DNA of 64,000 nucleotides from Bacillus thuringiensis (GCF_014932895.1 NZ_JACYOF010000008.1:1-64000); one strand, 5' to 3'; counted from the stretch's first letter, positions 36,742 to 46,325 are shown. The notes: generated by a model from the sequence alone, not told the origin. Program-made: numbers and translations.

Positions 36742-38004
36742 TTAATTTAAAATTGTAACTTTAACTGTTCTTCTGCCCCAGCTACTAGATGAGCCTTTAT
36801 CCGGCATTAAAACATCAATTCTGTGACCTTTAATTGCGCCACCAGTATCTCCAGCAATCGCTTCTCCGTATCCTTCAACATATACACGAGAACCTAATGG
36901 GATAACAGCTGGATCCACCGCAATTAATTTCATGCCTGGATTTCCAGTTAAATCATGCCCCATTGCTGATTTAACATGCTCGCCGGCTTTATAACCATTT
37001 TCATCTGGATCTGCTGTATAAGCTGTTGCTTCTACATAAATTTCTTTCCCGCCAGTAGCTGGCTTAGGTGCAGGTTCTACATTTGAATTATTATTTTTAG
37101 ATTGAGCTGGCTTACTAGCTTGTTCTTGTTTTTGTTCCTGCTTTTGTTTTTCAGCACTCTCCGCTTGTGCTTTCGCTAAAGCTTCTTGCTCAGCCTTTGC
37201 AGCCGCTTCTGCTTTTGCACGCTCTTCTGCTGCAATTCTTGCTGCTTCTTGCTCACGAGCAATTGTTTCTTGCACTGCCTTCATATTTGATTCAATTTTA
37301 GCTTTTTCTTCTGCTGCTAAATTAAGTTGGCTTGCAATCTGATTATATTTATCTTGAACTGTTTGTAAGTTATCTTGACGTTTTTTCAAGTTATCTTGCA
37401 ATTCTGCTTGTGCTTTTGTTAATCTTTGTTTGTCTACTACTAAAGACGCTTCTTTTTCGTCAATTGTTTTCTTATCTTCTTCAATCTGACGAAGATCTTG
37501 TTCTTGTAGACGTAAAATTTCTTTATCAGCTTCTAAAATAGTAGAAACTGCGTTCATACGTTGTAAGAAATCTGCAAAGTTTTTAGACTCTACAACAACT
37601 TCTACTACTAAACTTGTATTTGAACTGTTTTGAACAGAAACCATACGTTTTCTCATAATATCCTTACGAGCAAGGACTTTATCCTCTAAAACGACAATTT
37701 CTTGCTTTTTTTGCTCAATCTGCTTATGTGTTTCATCGATTTTACGTTGAATAGCAGCTTGATCCTCTTTATTTTTTGCAATTGTATTATTTAAATTATG
37801 TAGTTCGTTTTCAATACCTTGAATTTCTTTACTAACAGCTTGCTTCTCTTGCTCTTTCTTCTGCATATCTGCATCATTTTGCTGCAATTGCTGCTGCATG
37901 TTGTTAAGTTTCTCGTCGTTTGACTCTGCTTTAACAGCGACTGTACTAGAAAGACCGATAATTCCTGCTAATACTAGACTACTGATTCGCTTAAAATAGT
38001 TCAT
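36742..38004 (-). CDS. secreted coiled-coil protein with C-terminal 3D domain (cell wall hydrolase-like)
   Basis: This 420-residue exported protein has a signal peptide ending at VKA-ES (residue ~27). Residues ~28-250 form a long coiled coil like the regulatory domain of PcsB/CwlO-type proteins, followed by an Ala/Glu/Lys/Gln linker (250-325). The C-terminal 3D domain (325-420) shows the three aspartates in VDPAVIPLG, AGDTGGAI and HRIDVLMPD, the active-site pattern shared with MltA-type transglycosylases, YocH and Rpf-like enzymes. It probably remodels peptidoglycan outside the cell. Confidence 0.85.
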   Translation of the reverse strand: MNYFKRISSLVLAGIIGLSSTVAVKAESNDEKLNNMQQQLQQNDADMQKKEQEKQAVSKEIQGIENELHNLNNTIAKNKEDQAAIQRKIDETHKQIEQKKQEIVVLEDKVLARKDIMRKRMVSVQNSSNTSLVVEVVVESKNFADFLQRMNAVSTILEADKEILRLQEQDLRQIEEDKKTIDEKEASLVVDKQRLTKAQAELQDNLKKRQDNLQTVQDKYNQIASQLNLAAEEKAKIESNMKAVQETIAREQEAARIAAEERAKAEAAAKAEQEALAKAQAESAEKQKQEQKQEQASKPAQSKNNNSNVEPAPKPATGGKEIYVEATAYTADPDENGYKAGEHVKSAMGHDLTGNPGMKLIAVDPAVIPLGSRVYVEGYGEAIAGDTGGAIKGHRIDVLMPDKGSSSSWGRRTVKVTILN

Positions 38005-38223
38005 AATCCGACTCCCTTCTTATACAGTTATACATGATTTATTTTACAGTTTGTTTACAATACTATTAAATACAGTTTATTTTTCCTGACAAAAAAAGGA
38101 GATTATAAATAAAATGTAATAGATTCTTAAATATTTAACAATTCCTATATTTAAAAATTATAAAAGATGCTAAAATCCAAATATAGAGAAAATATAACTT
38201 CCAAAGGCGGTTGAAATAAATAC

Positions 38224-39168
38224 ATGTTTACTCAAAAGAAATCTCTCCAACATAAAATTGATCAATTAGAAGATCGTATAAAAGAATTAGAAGCAGAATT
38301 AAAGCAAAAAGATATTGAAAAACAAGAAATGATTTCTTCTATCCATGACCGTGTACATAATGTTGTTCAAGAGCATCAACTTGTAAATAACCAGCACCAT
38401 ACACTCCAAAATTTAGTTCAACAATTAAACTCATGTTTTGAAAACGTTTCAACACGTACGACACATTCCAATGAATTAAATAGTGAAATGTTACAAAAAG
38501 AACAAAGCTTAATTCAGTCTATTGAAGAGATTATTGACTGCTCTAATGAAGGAAAAGAATCTGTTCATCGTTTACTCATTGTAATTAATAAATTAGGTGA
38601 ACAATCTCAGCGCACTTCTAACAGTATGAATCATTTAAGCGAACGCTCAAAAGAAATCGAGCAAATTGTAGAAGTAATTCAAAACATTGCAGCACAAACA
38701 AATTTACTTGCGTTAAATGCAAGTATTGAAGCTGCACGTGCTGGGGAGCATGGTAAAGGGTTCGCTGTTGTTGCCAATGAAGTAAGAAAACTAGCGGAAA
38801 GTACAGCAGAAAGTACAAAAAACATTGGAAACTTAACGAAAAAAATTCAAGAAGAAATTGAAAAAGCATACGATAACACTAAAGATAATCTACATTTAGT
38901 CGATGAAGGTGTAGAAATGAGTGCCGATACAAACGCTAGAATCGAAAATATTTTAATCATGATTCAAACGTTACAAAATGGTGCTACAAATGTTATTCAA
39001 GCGATTGAAAAACAAAAATCTTGTAATGATGATATATTACGAGAATTTACAAATACACAACAAATGTTCCAAAAATTAAATACTACTATTATGAACCATA
39101 TTCACGATGCTGAAAAAGTAGATGTTCAATTGACTAAAGGCCTTCAAGAAACCGTAGTTTCTCATTAA
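38224..39168 (+). CDS. soluble methyl-accepting chemotaxis-like signalling protein
   Basis: This 314-residue cytoplasmic receptor has no membrane helix and no HAMP domain. An N-terminal coiled coil (1-60) leads into an MCP signalling domain whose tip [20 protein letters not shown] (about 160-179) contacts CheA/CheW. It is similar in layout to B. subtilis YfmS. No sensor domain is evident, so the ligand is unknown. The coding sequence is followed by its own terminator. Confidence 0.83.
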   Translation: MFTQKKSLQHKIDQLEDRIKELEAELKQKDIEKQEMISSIHDRVHNVVQEHQLVNNQHHTLQNLVQQLNSCFENVSTRTTHSNELNSEMLQKEQSLIQSIEEIIDCSNEGKESVHRLLIVINKLGEQSQRTSNSMNHLSERSKEIEQIVEVIQNIAAQTNLLALNASIEAARAGEHGKGFAVVANEVRKLAESTAESTKNIGNLTKKIQEEIEKAYDNTKDNLHLVDEGVEMSADTNARIENILIMIQTLQNGATNVIQAIEKQKSCNDDILREFTNTQQMFQKLNTTIMNHIHDAEKVDVQLTKGLQETVVSH

Positions 39169-39175
39169 TAATAAA

Positions 39176-39206
39176 AATCCCTTATAATGCTATAAGGGAT
39201 TTTTAT
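39176..39206 (+). terminator. intrinsic terminator of the chemotaxis-like gene
   Basis: AATCCCTTATA and TATAAGGGATT form the stem with a T-rich tail. Confidence 0.82.
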
Positions 39207-39296
39207 TATATTTCGAATATTTATTCCTTCTCAATATTCATCTATATCTTATAATGGAAAAGTTGTTTCTTTATACCAATTAACAATGAGGATGTT

Positions 39297-40108
39297 ATGG
39301 AACAATTTTACTATATTTTAAAATATTTAATTCTTGGTCTGTTCCAAGGACTAACAGAACCCATTCCGATTTCTTCAAGTGGTCATCTCGTTTTAGCACA
39401 CCATTTGCTAGGACTAAAAATAGCAGGATTTAGCTTTGAACTACTTGTTAATACAGCTTCATTATTAGCTGTATTACTTATCTACAGAAATGATTTAATT
39501 CGTCTAACAAAGAATGGTCTATCTTATATATTTACATGATCAAAAGAAGCAAAAGCAGATTTTTTCTTCATTATTTACCTTGTTATTGCACCAATTCCAG
39601 CAGGCATAATTGGTGTTTTATTTAAAGAATATATCGATCAGTACTTAAAAGGTGTAAAGATGGTTAGGATTTCCCTTCTCATTACTGCTATCGGCCTTTG
39701 GGTTATTCGAAACTTGCGTGGACGTAAAAATGATTGCATCTTTCTATGAAAGATGCAATCATTGTCGGTCTAGCACAAGCTTGCGTACTAATTCCTGGCA
39801 TAAGCAGATCTGGTGCTACAATCGTAGCAGCAATGTTTCTTGGCATGAAGCAAGAAACCGCTCTTCGCTTCTCATTCTTACTATATATTCCTGTTAGCTT
39901 AGGTAGTTTATTGCTAAGTATTACAGATATTGCAAAAGATCCAAATTTAGATACATTATTCTTACCTTATATTGTTGCCTTTATTGCAACATTTATCATG
40001 ACATATATTTCATTAAAATGGTTTATGAACATTATGGAAAAAGGAAATTTAAAATATTTCTCTTTCTATTGTATTATCGTAGGTGTACTTACTATCATTT
40101 TCTTATAA
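39297..40108 (+). pseudogene. disrupted undecaprenyl-diphosphatase gene (UppP/BacA paralogue)
   Basis: Reading the whole stretch restores a complete BacA-type undecaprenyl-pyrophosphate phosphatase of about 270 residues, with both catalytic motifs intact ([13 protein letters not shown] and [10 protein letters not shown]). Two lesions break it: an in-frame TGA at 39537-39539, after which the same frame continues [20 protein letters not shown], and a -1 frameshift near 39735, after RGRKND, before LSMKDAII resumes. Only a truncated 80-residue peptide can be made. Other uppP copies elsewhere would have to supply lipid-carrier recycling. It lies alone between terminators. Confidence 0.9.
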
Positions 40109-40115
40109 AGTGAAA

Positions 40116-40154
40116 AAGACCCTCTTACCTTTTCTCATACAGTAAGAGGGCTTT
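40116..40154. terminator. bidirectional intrinsic terminator
   Basis: CCCTCTTAC and GTAAGAGGG form the stem between the uppP remnant and the convergent 67-residue gene. Confidence 0.75.
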
Positions 40155-40156
40155 CC

Positions 40157-40360
40157 TTACGCATAAACTTTCTTTTCTTGACAATACAAACGAATAACAT
40201 GTTTATTTTGTTGAAATACATCATGTGTTAAGCGAATAATAATAAAGTTTCGTTTTGTTTGATTGTCATGAACAAAAATCTGTTCCCCCTCCTGAAAACG
40301 CCACGCACTTTCAAAAGTCGTAATATGATCCCCGCTTACAGAAAAAAGCTCATATTGCAT
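40157..40360 (-). CDS. small soluble protein of unknown function
   Basis: This 67-residue hydrophilic, aromatic-rich protein has no membrane helix. AGAAGGT lies 7 bases before the ATG, and a terminator follows directly, so it looks like a real single-gene unit. The alternating hydrophobic pattern (EQIFVHDNQTKRNFIIIRL) suggests a small beta-rich fold. I do not recognise a family. Confidence 0.65.
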   Translation of the reverse strand: MQYELFSVSGDHITTFESAWRFQEGEQIFVHDNQTKRNFIIIRLTHDVFQQNKHVIRLYCQEKKVYA

Positions 40361-40531
40361 ATCTTGTACCTTCTCTCAATTTATATAATCATTATATCCT
40401 TATATTAAATTTAGTATAACTTAATTCCTTTGAAATTTGTAATTTTTTCTATTTCGAACTATTTTAACTTTGTTTTAAATTCTTTTTAGCGCTATAATGA
40501 TAAACGAAATTTCATTGAAAGGAGCTTCATT

Positions 40532-41683
40532 TTGACTGCATATTTATTTCCAGTAAAAACAGCTTTTATTTTATTTCCTTTTTTAGCAATGTTTCTCTTA
40601 ATTCCTTTTTTAATATTTAATTATCGAAAATATGGTTATTTAAATAAATGGCGCTCATTTATTTTATATTCACTACTACTCTATTTATTAAATGCCTATT
40701 TTCTTGTAATTCTACCTTTACCACAGACATATGACACATGTAGCCTACAACCGGCTAATACACAGCATATGCAACTCTCGCCATTTTATTTCGTGCAAGA
40801 AATTAGTAATCATACATCCGCAATTTTCACGAAACCAGCTACTTATTTCTATTTATTAAAGGAATCTGCATTTTTACAAGTCGCTTTTAACGTTTTACTA
40901 ACCGTCCCATTCGGGATTTACTTACGCTATTATTTCCGACGTAGCTTCTTACAGACCATTTGTATTTCTTTTTGTCTTTCACTATTTTTTGAGCTAACAC
41001 AAGTGACTGGACTATACGGTATATACAATTGTGCGTACCGTTTATTTGATATCGATGATCTGTTTTTAAATACATTAGGTGGCATAATTGGTTTTATCAT
41101 TGCACCAATATTTACCTACTTCCTTCCGAAAACAAGTGAATTGGATAGTCATATTGATTTAGAAACGAAACCAGTCGGGTTCGTTCGTCGTCTTATCGCG
41201 ATGCAAATTGATTGGATTTTCTTATCTATCGTTGTACCTGTTATTAAAAACAAAGGAAATTCTTTCTTCATTTCTAATATTCAATCTTACACCAATATAT
41301 ATGAACTCATTTTCATTACATGTGCAATCTTTATTTATTTTATTATCATTCCATACTTTACGAATGGAAAAACAATTGGGAAAGCATTGCTTCGCATTTA
41401 CGTGAAAGGAAGATCAGATCGTATTACAATGAAGGAACTATTCATCCGTTACGGTATATTTTATTTTGTATTAGGCGGAATCAATTATGTTCTTTCTAGT
41501 AGCTCTATTTTAAATCATACAGAACCTTTAGTATTACTAGTTACATTGTTATTCCTATTTATCATTAACGGCCTATTTATTATTCATGTTTTATTGCATG
41601 TATTTAGCCGCGATAAACTACTATTTTATGAGCATATCAGTCATACAAGAAATGCAATTACACTTAAAAAAGCTGACAAATGA
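40532..41683 (+). CDS. VanZ-RDD fusion membrane protein
   Basis: This 383-residue membrane protein combines two families. The N-terminal half (about 30-195) is VanZ-like, with FFELTQVTGLYGIYNCAYRLFDIDDL containing the conserved E-Q...D-DL pattern. The C-terminal half (about 205-370) is an RDD domain beginning GFVRRLIAMQIDWIF and ending near KDKLLFYEHIS. VanZ relatives affect teicoplanin tolerance, and RDD proteins include sodium/proton antiporter-like members; how they act together is unknown. The TTG start follows AAAGGAG by 7 bases. The last codons spell KKADK inside the shared terminator. Confidence 0.8.
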   Translation: MTAYLFPVKTAFILFPFLAMFLLIPFLIFNYRKYGYLNKWRSFILYSLLLYLLNAYFLVILPLPQTYDTCSLQPANTQHMQLSPFYFVQEISNHTSAIFTKPATYFYLLKESAFLQVAFNVLLTVPFGIYLRYYFRRSFLQTICISFCLSLFFELTQVTGLYGIYNCAYRLFDIDDLFLNTLGGIIGFIIAPIFTYFLPKTSELDSHIDLETKPVGFVRRLIAMQIDWIFLSIVVPVIKNKGNSFFISNIQSYTNIYELIFITCAIFIYFIIIPYFTNGKTIGKALLRIYVKGRSDRITMKELFIRYGIFYFVLGGINYVLSSSSILNHTEPLVLLVTLLFLFIINGLFIIHVLLHVFSRDKLLFYEHISHTRNAITLKKADK

Positions 41684-41702
41684 TTATTTGTCAGCTTTTT
41701 TC
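41667..41702. terminator. bidirectional terminator encoding both convergent C-termini
   Basis: AAAAAAGCTGACAAAT and ATTTGTCAGCTTTTTT form a perfect 16-base stem with a GATT loop. The stop codons of the two convergent genes abut in the loop (TGA at 41681-41683, TAA at 41686-41684), and each arm encodes Lys-Lys-Ala-Asp-Lys for its own gene. Confidence 0.9.
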
Positions 41703-43003
41703 ATGCTCATGAATAATTTTTCTGCATAAGGATTTAAAAACATTCCGGTTTTATCTAGCGACTTACTCACCTTTAAAAACGAATGAAATTCTGGATATAT
41801 ATCTTGTAATTGTTCATACGACAATGTATGCATTTTCCCCCAATGTGGGCGTCCTTCATACTTCAGAAAAATTTTCTCCACTTCACCAAAATAAGCAGCA
41901 TACTTCATACCTTTATACATATGAACAGCAATATACGCTGAATCTCTTCCGTACGCTGGACTGAGCCATATATCATCACCTTTCACATAACGGCATTCAA
42001 TTGGAAAATGCACCCTATACTTTTTCTTTTCAATAAGATTTGAAATCTCTTCTACAACAGTCTTCATATACTTTGAAGGAACACTATACTCCATTTCATA
42101 AAATGGAACCGCACGCGATGTAGCGAATACTTCATAGCTTGGGCCAATTATTTTTGTGTTCGGTACAACCTTAGCGGATAATCGACTTACTCCTTTACTT
42201 ATAGAGGGAAACCATTTACACCCTTTAGATAACAAAGAGAACACTCTATTTTCAAGTAACTCCACCTTTAGTTTATGCCATTTCAAATCATTTTCTTTAC
42301 TCGTTGTTTCATTCGTAAATTTCACTTGCACTTCATCAGAATAAGGAAAAACGAAAAATTCAAAATGACGGTTCTTCTTATATTCTTCTAATTTGTTCAT
42401 TACAGTAGATAATGATTGTTTTTCACTTTCATAAACGAGCGAATACGCTGGGATAACCTTCAATTTTATCTTTACAATGATACCTAGCATTCCAAGAGAC
42501 AACTGAAATGCCTTCCAATATTCCACGTTCTCGGTCTCCGAACAAACTATACTCCCACCATTAGATAAAACTGCCGTAATCTCTATAACTTGTGTTGATA
42601 GGCTCCCAAAAGTAACACCTGTTCCGTGTGTCCCTGTACTAATTGCCCCTGCAATAGATTGCGAATCAATATCCCCTAAATTTTCTTGTGCATAACCTTT
42701 TTCCTCAAGTAACTTCCCTAAATCATGTAACTTTGTTCCTGCCCACACTTCAACAGTCATCTTCTCTTCATCAATATTCGTAATACCCTTCAATTCATCT
42801 AAAGAAACTAAAATTTCTTCCGTTTGCACGAGAGGTGTAAACGAGTGCCCTGAACCGACAACACGAATTTTCTTACCTTTTTTCCGTGCAATCTCCACAA
42901 CTTCTACTACATCTTGTATACTTTCTGGATACATCGTATAATGCGGTGTCCCTTCTACATTCCCTGTCCAATTTCTCCATTTTTGTCCCTCTATAGAAAG
43001 CAT
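41684..43003 (-). CDS. FAD-linked sugar-1,4-lactone oxidase (ALO/GULO family)
   Basis: This 439-residue oxidase has an N-terminal PCMH-type FAD domain: VVGSGHSFTPL (about 46-56, with the covalent-FAD histidine position) and SQSIAGAISTGTHGTG (about 114-129). The C-terminal ALO domain ends with HWGKMHTLSYEQL near 395. The family oxidises D-arabinono- or L-gulono-1,4-lactone. Bacillus is not known to make ascorbate, so the true substrate is open. It overlaps the end of the PLP-enzyme gene by 13 bases, which points to a joint pathway. Confidence 0.82.
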   Translation of the reverse strand: MLSIEGQKWRNWTGNVEGTPHYTMYPESIQDVVEVVEIARKKGKKIRVVGSGHSFTPLVQTEEILVSLDELKGITNIDEEKMTVEVWAGTKLHDLGKLLEEKGYAQENLGDIDSQSIAGAISTGTHGTGVTFGSLSTQVIEITAVLSNGGSIVCSETENVEYWKAFQLSLGMLGIIVKIKLKVIPAYSLVYESEKQSLSTVMNKLEEYKKNRHFEFFVFPYSDEVQVKFTNETTSKENDLKWHKLKVELLENRVFSLLSKGCKWFPSISKGVSRLSAKVVPNTKIIGPSYEVFATSRAVPFYEMEYSVPSKYMKTVVEEISNLIEKKKYRVHFPIECRYVKGDDIWLSPAYGRDSAYIAVHMYKGMKYAAYFGEVEKIFLKYEGRPHWGKMHTLSYEQLQDIYPEFHSFLKVSKSLDKTGMFLNPYAEKLFMSMKKADK

Positions 43004-44163
43004 TGGCCATCCCCCCGATATGTTGAATACTCCCCAACAATCTCCCCTTGTTTCACCCGATACAAAATTGGAAAACGCTCACACAATTCCCCAGCTTTAC
43101 TATGCCGAAACAATATAGTATCTCCGATATCCACTCTTTCCTCACCGTTATAATGAACGGGAGTTTGTACCTCACCAGCACCTTCTAAAGCTAATAGTTT
43201 TGCACCACCCGGCCTCCAAACCTCAGGCTCTTTATCTTTACCAACTGTGCCTGAAGCAATATATCCACCACCTAAGCAAGTATAAATAAACGGAGCTGGT
43301 TTACGCACAACTGGTAAAGCAAATCCGACAGCTGGATGAAATTGTACTTCTTTATAATAATCAAATAGTTTTGGGGAATAAAAAGCAGAACCTATTGTAA
43401 TCTCTGAAACTGAGTTATCTTGCTTAGTTGTTTTTATACTTCCTGTTCCTCCTCCATTTACAAACCTTAGTTCAATACCAAGATTTTGTATTTCTTTTAT
43501 GATACGTCCTCTTCTTTCTTTAACTTCTAACACTGATTTCTTCTTTAAATATGAAATCAATTTACTTTTCATCCATTGATTCGGTATATTATCTCCAACT
43601 CCAGCAATTTGGGCTTCATATCCCATTACACCATCCAGTATGAAGTATGGTGATTCCCTCACCTTTTCTACTATTTTCAAAGCACCCTGCACATCTTTTA
43701 CTGGGGATCTTTTTACCCCAAAATGAAATTTTAAAAAACGACTACTCATATCAATATCCAAACAAACTCGAAAACAGCCTTTAGACTTTTCAGCAATTTT
43801 CTCTAAATAAGTAATATGTTCTTCACAATCCACCATACATGTAATCATTAAACCTTGTTTTGTAAGCAAACTAATTTCATGTAAAGCTCGTTCATCATAG
43901 GCAGGGTATCCTATTAATAAATCATTAAACCCTTGTTCAATTAAAAATAAAGCTTCTCTAGGTGAAAAACACATAATACCTCGAAACCGATTATTTGCAG
44001 CTAAAATTCTTTTCATAATTGGAACGGAGCGTAATGATTTACTCGCTATACGAATCTTCTTATCTCCACTTAACTCTATAATCGATTGAATATTCTTCTC
44101 TAAAGCTACTTCATCTAAAAATGCGCACGGCAATGGAACCTCCTTAAAAATGTCTCGATCCAC
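42991..44163 (-). CDS. fold type III PLP enzyme (amino acid deaminase/aldolase or racemase-like)
   Basis: This 390-residue protein has an alanine-racemase-like barrel N-terminal domain and a C-terminal beta domain, as in D-threonine aldolase and D-serine dehydratase relatives. The PLP lysine is probably in IASKSLRSVPI (about 39-49), and FVNGGGTGSI (about 223-232) looks like a phosphate-binding loop. The GTG start follows GAGGAGAG by about 6 bases. Translational overlap with the lactone oxidase is unusual and makes a two-enzyme module. The exact reaction is unknown. Confidence 0.75.
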   Translation of the reverse strand: MDRDIFKEVPLPCAFLDEVALEKNIQSIIELSGDKKIRIASKSLRSVPIMKRILAANNRFRGIMCFSPREALFLIEQGFNDLLIGYPAYDERALHEISLLTKQGLMITCMVDCEEHITYLEKIAEKSKGCFRVCLDIDMSSRFLKFHFGVKRSPVKDVQGALKIVEKVRESPYFILDGVMGYEAQIAGVGDNIPNQWMKSKLISYLKKKSVLEVKERRGRIIKEIQNLGIELRFVNGGGTGSIKTTKQDNSVSEITIGSAFYSPKLFDYYKEVQFHPAVGFALPVVRKPAPFIYTCLGGGYIASGTVGKDKEPEVWRPGGAKLLALEGAGEVQTPVHYNGEERVDIGDTILFRHSKAGELCERFPILYRVKQGEIVGEYSTYRGDGQCFL

Positions 44164-44233
44164 ATTTTTCTCTCCTCTTCTATATATGTCTTATACATAT
44201 TGGAAAGAAAGAATGATTTTCCTGTTTGCAAAT

Positions 44234-44269
44234 AAAAAAAGTTTCTTCTTCACGAAGAAACTTTTTTTA
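44234..44269 (-). terminator. intrinsic terminator of the plc-sph operon
   Basis: AAAAAAGTTTCTTC and GAAGAAACTTTTTT form a 14-base stem that ends just before the sph stop. Confidence 0.85.
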
Positions 44270-44271
44270 GA

Positions 44272-45273
44272 CTATTTCATAGAGATAGTCGCTTCTACTG
44301 GATAATGATCAGAGTAATCATTATACGTATATTTTTTGAACCATGATGTAACAGACCATTCTGGAGACTTTGGCTGTAAAACTTTATTCTCTATATACGA
44401 TGGATTCGCATGATCCCTACTTGCAATAATATAATCTAAATACTCGGCAGGGCTATCAGGGAAATTGTATTTCGCAATACTGTTTGTCGTTGCATCCCAA
44501 GTTGCTGTATGTCCTGCATAAGATGGTACAGAAGCGTTCAATGTTTTAAACATAGATGCATACTCTGAATCACTCTTGTTCTCAGCATTTATTTTATTCA
44601 CATTCATATCACCACCAATTAACACATACTCGTTATTTGGTATATTTTTATTTTTAATAAAGTCTTGAATCTCTTTTAATTGGTTTGTACGTACAGATGC
44701 TGGTGATGTTTTTCCGCACATACTATCTTCAGCTTGTAAATGCGTCCCAATTACATGAACGAAGCGATCATTTTTCTTAATTTTTGTGTATACAAATCCT
44801 TTATTTGATAAGTTATCTGGCCCACAGCCTTTTTCGAATACATATTGAATTTTTTCAACGATCGGCCATTTACTCACAATCGCAACGCCCCCATCTTCAG
44901 GAGTCGAAGATGAATAGTTACCTAATGTTTTATCCCATTCCTTTCCACTACTACGACCTAATACCGCTGTTTGATTTGGATATTCTTTCTTCAAATTTCC
45001 TAACAAACGATCTGAGGCACTATTATCAAACACTTCATTTAATATAACAACGTCCTGATTCTTTATATAATCTGCCGCTCCAATTAAATCAGCACGCTCA
45101 CTTTGTCCCCAGTTCGGATATAAGTTTGTTGATAGCATGTACACATTATGCGTCATCACTTTTAAAGTATTATTTTGATTTGTAGGTGTTTCTGCTTGAA
45201 CCGAGGATCCACCATATAAAGCTCCTAAACCAATCCCAAAGCTAAGTGCGCCTTTTAGCAATTTACTTTTCAC
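44272..45273 (-). CDS. sph: sphingomyelinase C (cereolysin B)
   Basis: This secreted magnesium-dependent phosphodiesterase splits sphingomyelin into ceramide and phosphocholine and is haemolytic together with PC-PLC. The 333 residues comprise a 27-residue signal peptide (VQA-ET) and a 306-residue mature DNase I-like enzyme. Mature Glu53 (LNEVFD), which binds the metal, and the general base His296 in the C-terminal SDHYP are in the expected places. It follows plc after a short gap containing a hairpin and is part of the PlcR-controlled pair. Confidence 0.95.
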   Translation of the reverse strand: MKSKLLKGALSFGIGLGALYGGSSVQAETPTNQNNTLKVMTHNVYMLSTNLYPNWGQSERADLIGAADYIKNQDVVILNEVFDNSASDRLLGNLKKEYPNQTAVLGRSSGKEWDKTLGNYSSSTPEDGGVAIVSKWPIVEKIQYVFEKGCGPDNLSNKGFVYTKIKKNDRFVHVIGTHLQAEDSMCGKTSPASVRTNQLKEIQDFIKNKNIPNNEYVLIGGDMNVNKINAENKSDSEYASMFKTLNASVPSYAGHTATWDATTNSIAKYNFPDSPAEYLDYIIASRDHANPSYIENKVLQPKSPEWSVTSWFKKYTYNDYSDHYPVEATISMK

Positions 45274-45303
45274 GTTTCATACCTCCATGTATTGTCTAGT
45301 GAT

Positions 45304-45344
45304 AAAAAAGGCCAAATACTCTATTCTGAGATTTGACCTTTTTC
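45304..45344 (-). terminator. hairpin between plc and sph
   Basis: On the minus strand AAAAAGGCCAAAT and ATTTGACCTTTTT form a stem followed by T residues. It lies directly after the plc stop and before sph, so it may be a leaky terminator that lowers sph expression or an mRNA-stability element. Confidence 0.6.
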
Positions 45345-45350
45345 AAATAT

Positions 45351-46202
45351 TTAACGATTTCCGTACGTATCAAACCAAAGTTGGATGTATCCAGCAGTAA
45401 CACGTTGTGCATCCATTAATCGCTTACCTGTCATTGGTGTAACTTCAGCGCGCCATTTATCTGCATACTCTTGTGATACAGCTGCTTTCACGAACCAATC
45501 TTTCGTATTATCATTTACAATGCCAGCGTAATCCTGTTTCGCAACTACTGCCGCCCCATGAATCCAATCTTCTGGATTCGTACCTTTCCAATTCCAATAT
45601 CCATTTCCATCCGTTACTTTATACTTATCTTTTATCGTATCTACAAAGTTTTCATATTTAGAATGGAACCCTTGTGGATACGAAAGATTTGTAAAGTTTG
45701 CCGCATGCATCGGTTGATTTACATCCCCTAAATAATGAAGAGATAATCCTAAATAGAAGAATGCTTGTTTCATATCTTTATTTTTGTATGACTCACCAGC
45801 TAAATTAAAATATTTAGCTCCAGTTTCCTTTGCCTGCTTTGCAAATGGAATATACGTTTTCCCATTGTCAGGATCATAGAAGTGTGAAGCAAATGTGCTA
45901 TTATCATAATAAGGATTTTCATAGTCAGCAGCATAAATACCGTTCTCTAACTCCGTACGCCATTCATTTAATAGTGCAACTCGATCTTGTTTTACAAGTG
46001 TTGTATTACGAGACATAATATCAATTGCACGGTTTACAATCCATAAATGAGAGTTTACGCCTTCTTTATGTTTATCTTCAGCAGACCAGCGCGGAATGAC
46101 TCCTACTCTCTGTCCTCCATCGTTTTCATGAGCAAACGCAACACTTTGTAACGGAGCTACTAATGTAATAGCTGCTGCTAAAGCAAGTACTTTCTTTTTC
46201 AT
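45351..46202 (-). CDS. plc: phosphatidylcholine-preferring phospholipase C (cereolysin A)
   Basis: This secreted three-zinc phospholipase hydrolyses phosphatidylcholine to diacylglycerol and phosphocholine. The 283-residue precursor has a signal peptide (to about residue 24), a short propeptide and a 245-residue mature enzyme beginning at Trp39, whose amino group ligates zinc. The zinc-ligand segments NSHLWIVNRA, FASHFYDPD, LHYLGDVNQPMHAANF and HSKYENFVD are all present. The PlcR box lies about 125 bases upstream of the start. It is the first gene of the plc-sph unit. Confidence 0.96.
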   Translation of the reverse strand: MKKKVLALAAAITLVAPLQSVAFAHENDGGQRVGVIPRWSAEDKHKEGVNSHLWIVNRAIDIMSRNTTLVKQDRVALLNEWRTELENGIYAADYENPYYDNSTFASHFYDPDNGKTYIPFAKQAKETGAKYFNLAGESYKNKDMKQAFFYLGLSLHYLGDVNQPMHAANFTNLSYPQGFHSKYENFVDTIKDKYKVTDGNGYWNWKGTNPEDWIHGAAVVAKQDYAGIVNDNTKDWFVKAAVSQEYADKWRAEVTPMTGKRLMDAQRVTAGYIQLWFDTYGNR

Positions 46203-46325
46203 ATAAAATCCTCCATTTTATAATTAAGATATTTTAAATATTTTGTTAGGATCCTATGATGTCGTCCGGTTAACCTATGACTAGAATATCCCACCTTTCA
46301 CAAAAATTCTATCACTAAATTAAAA

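Noticed and set aside
44180-44205. Palindromic-looking TATATATGTCTTATACATATT as a second PlcR box
   Set aside because: The half-sites are at the wrong spacing for the TATGNANNNNTNCATA pattern.
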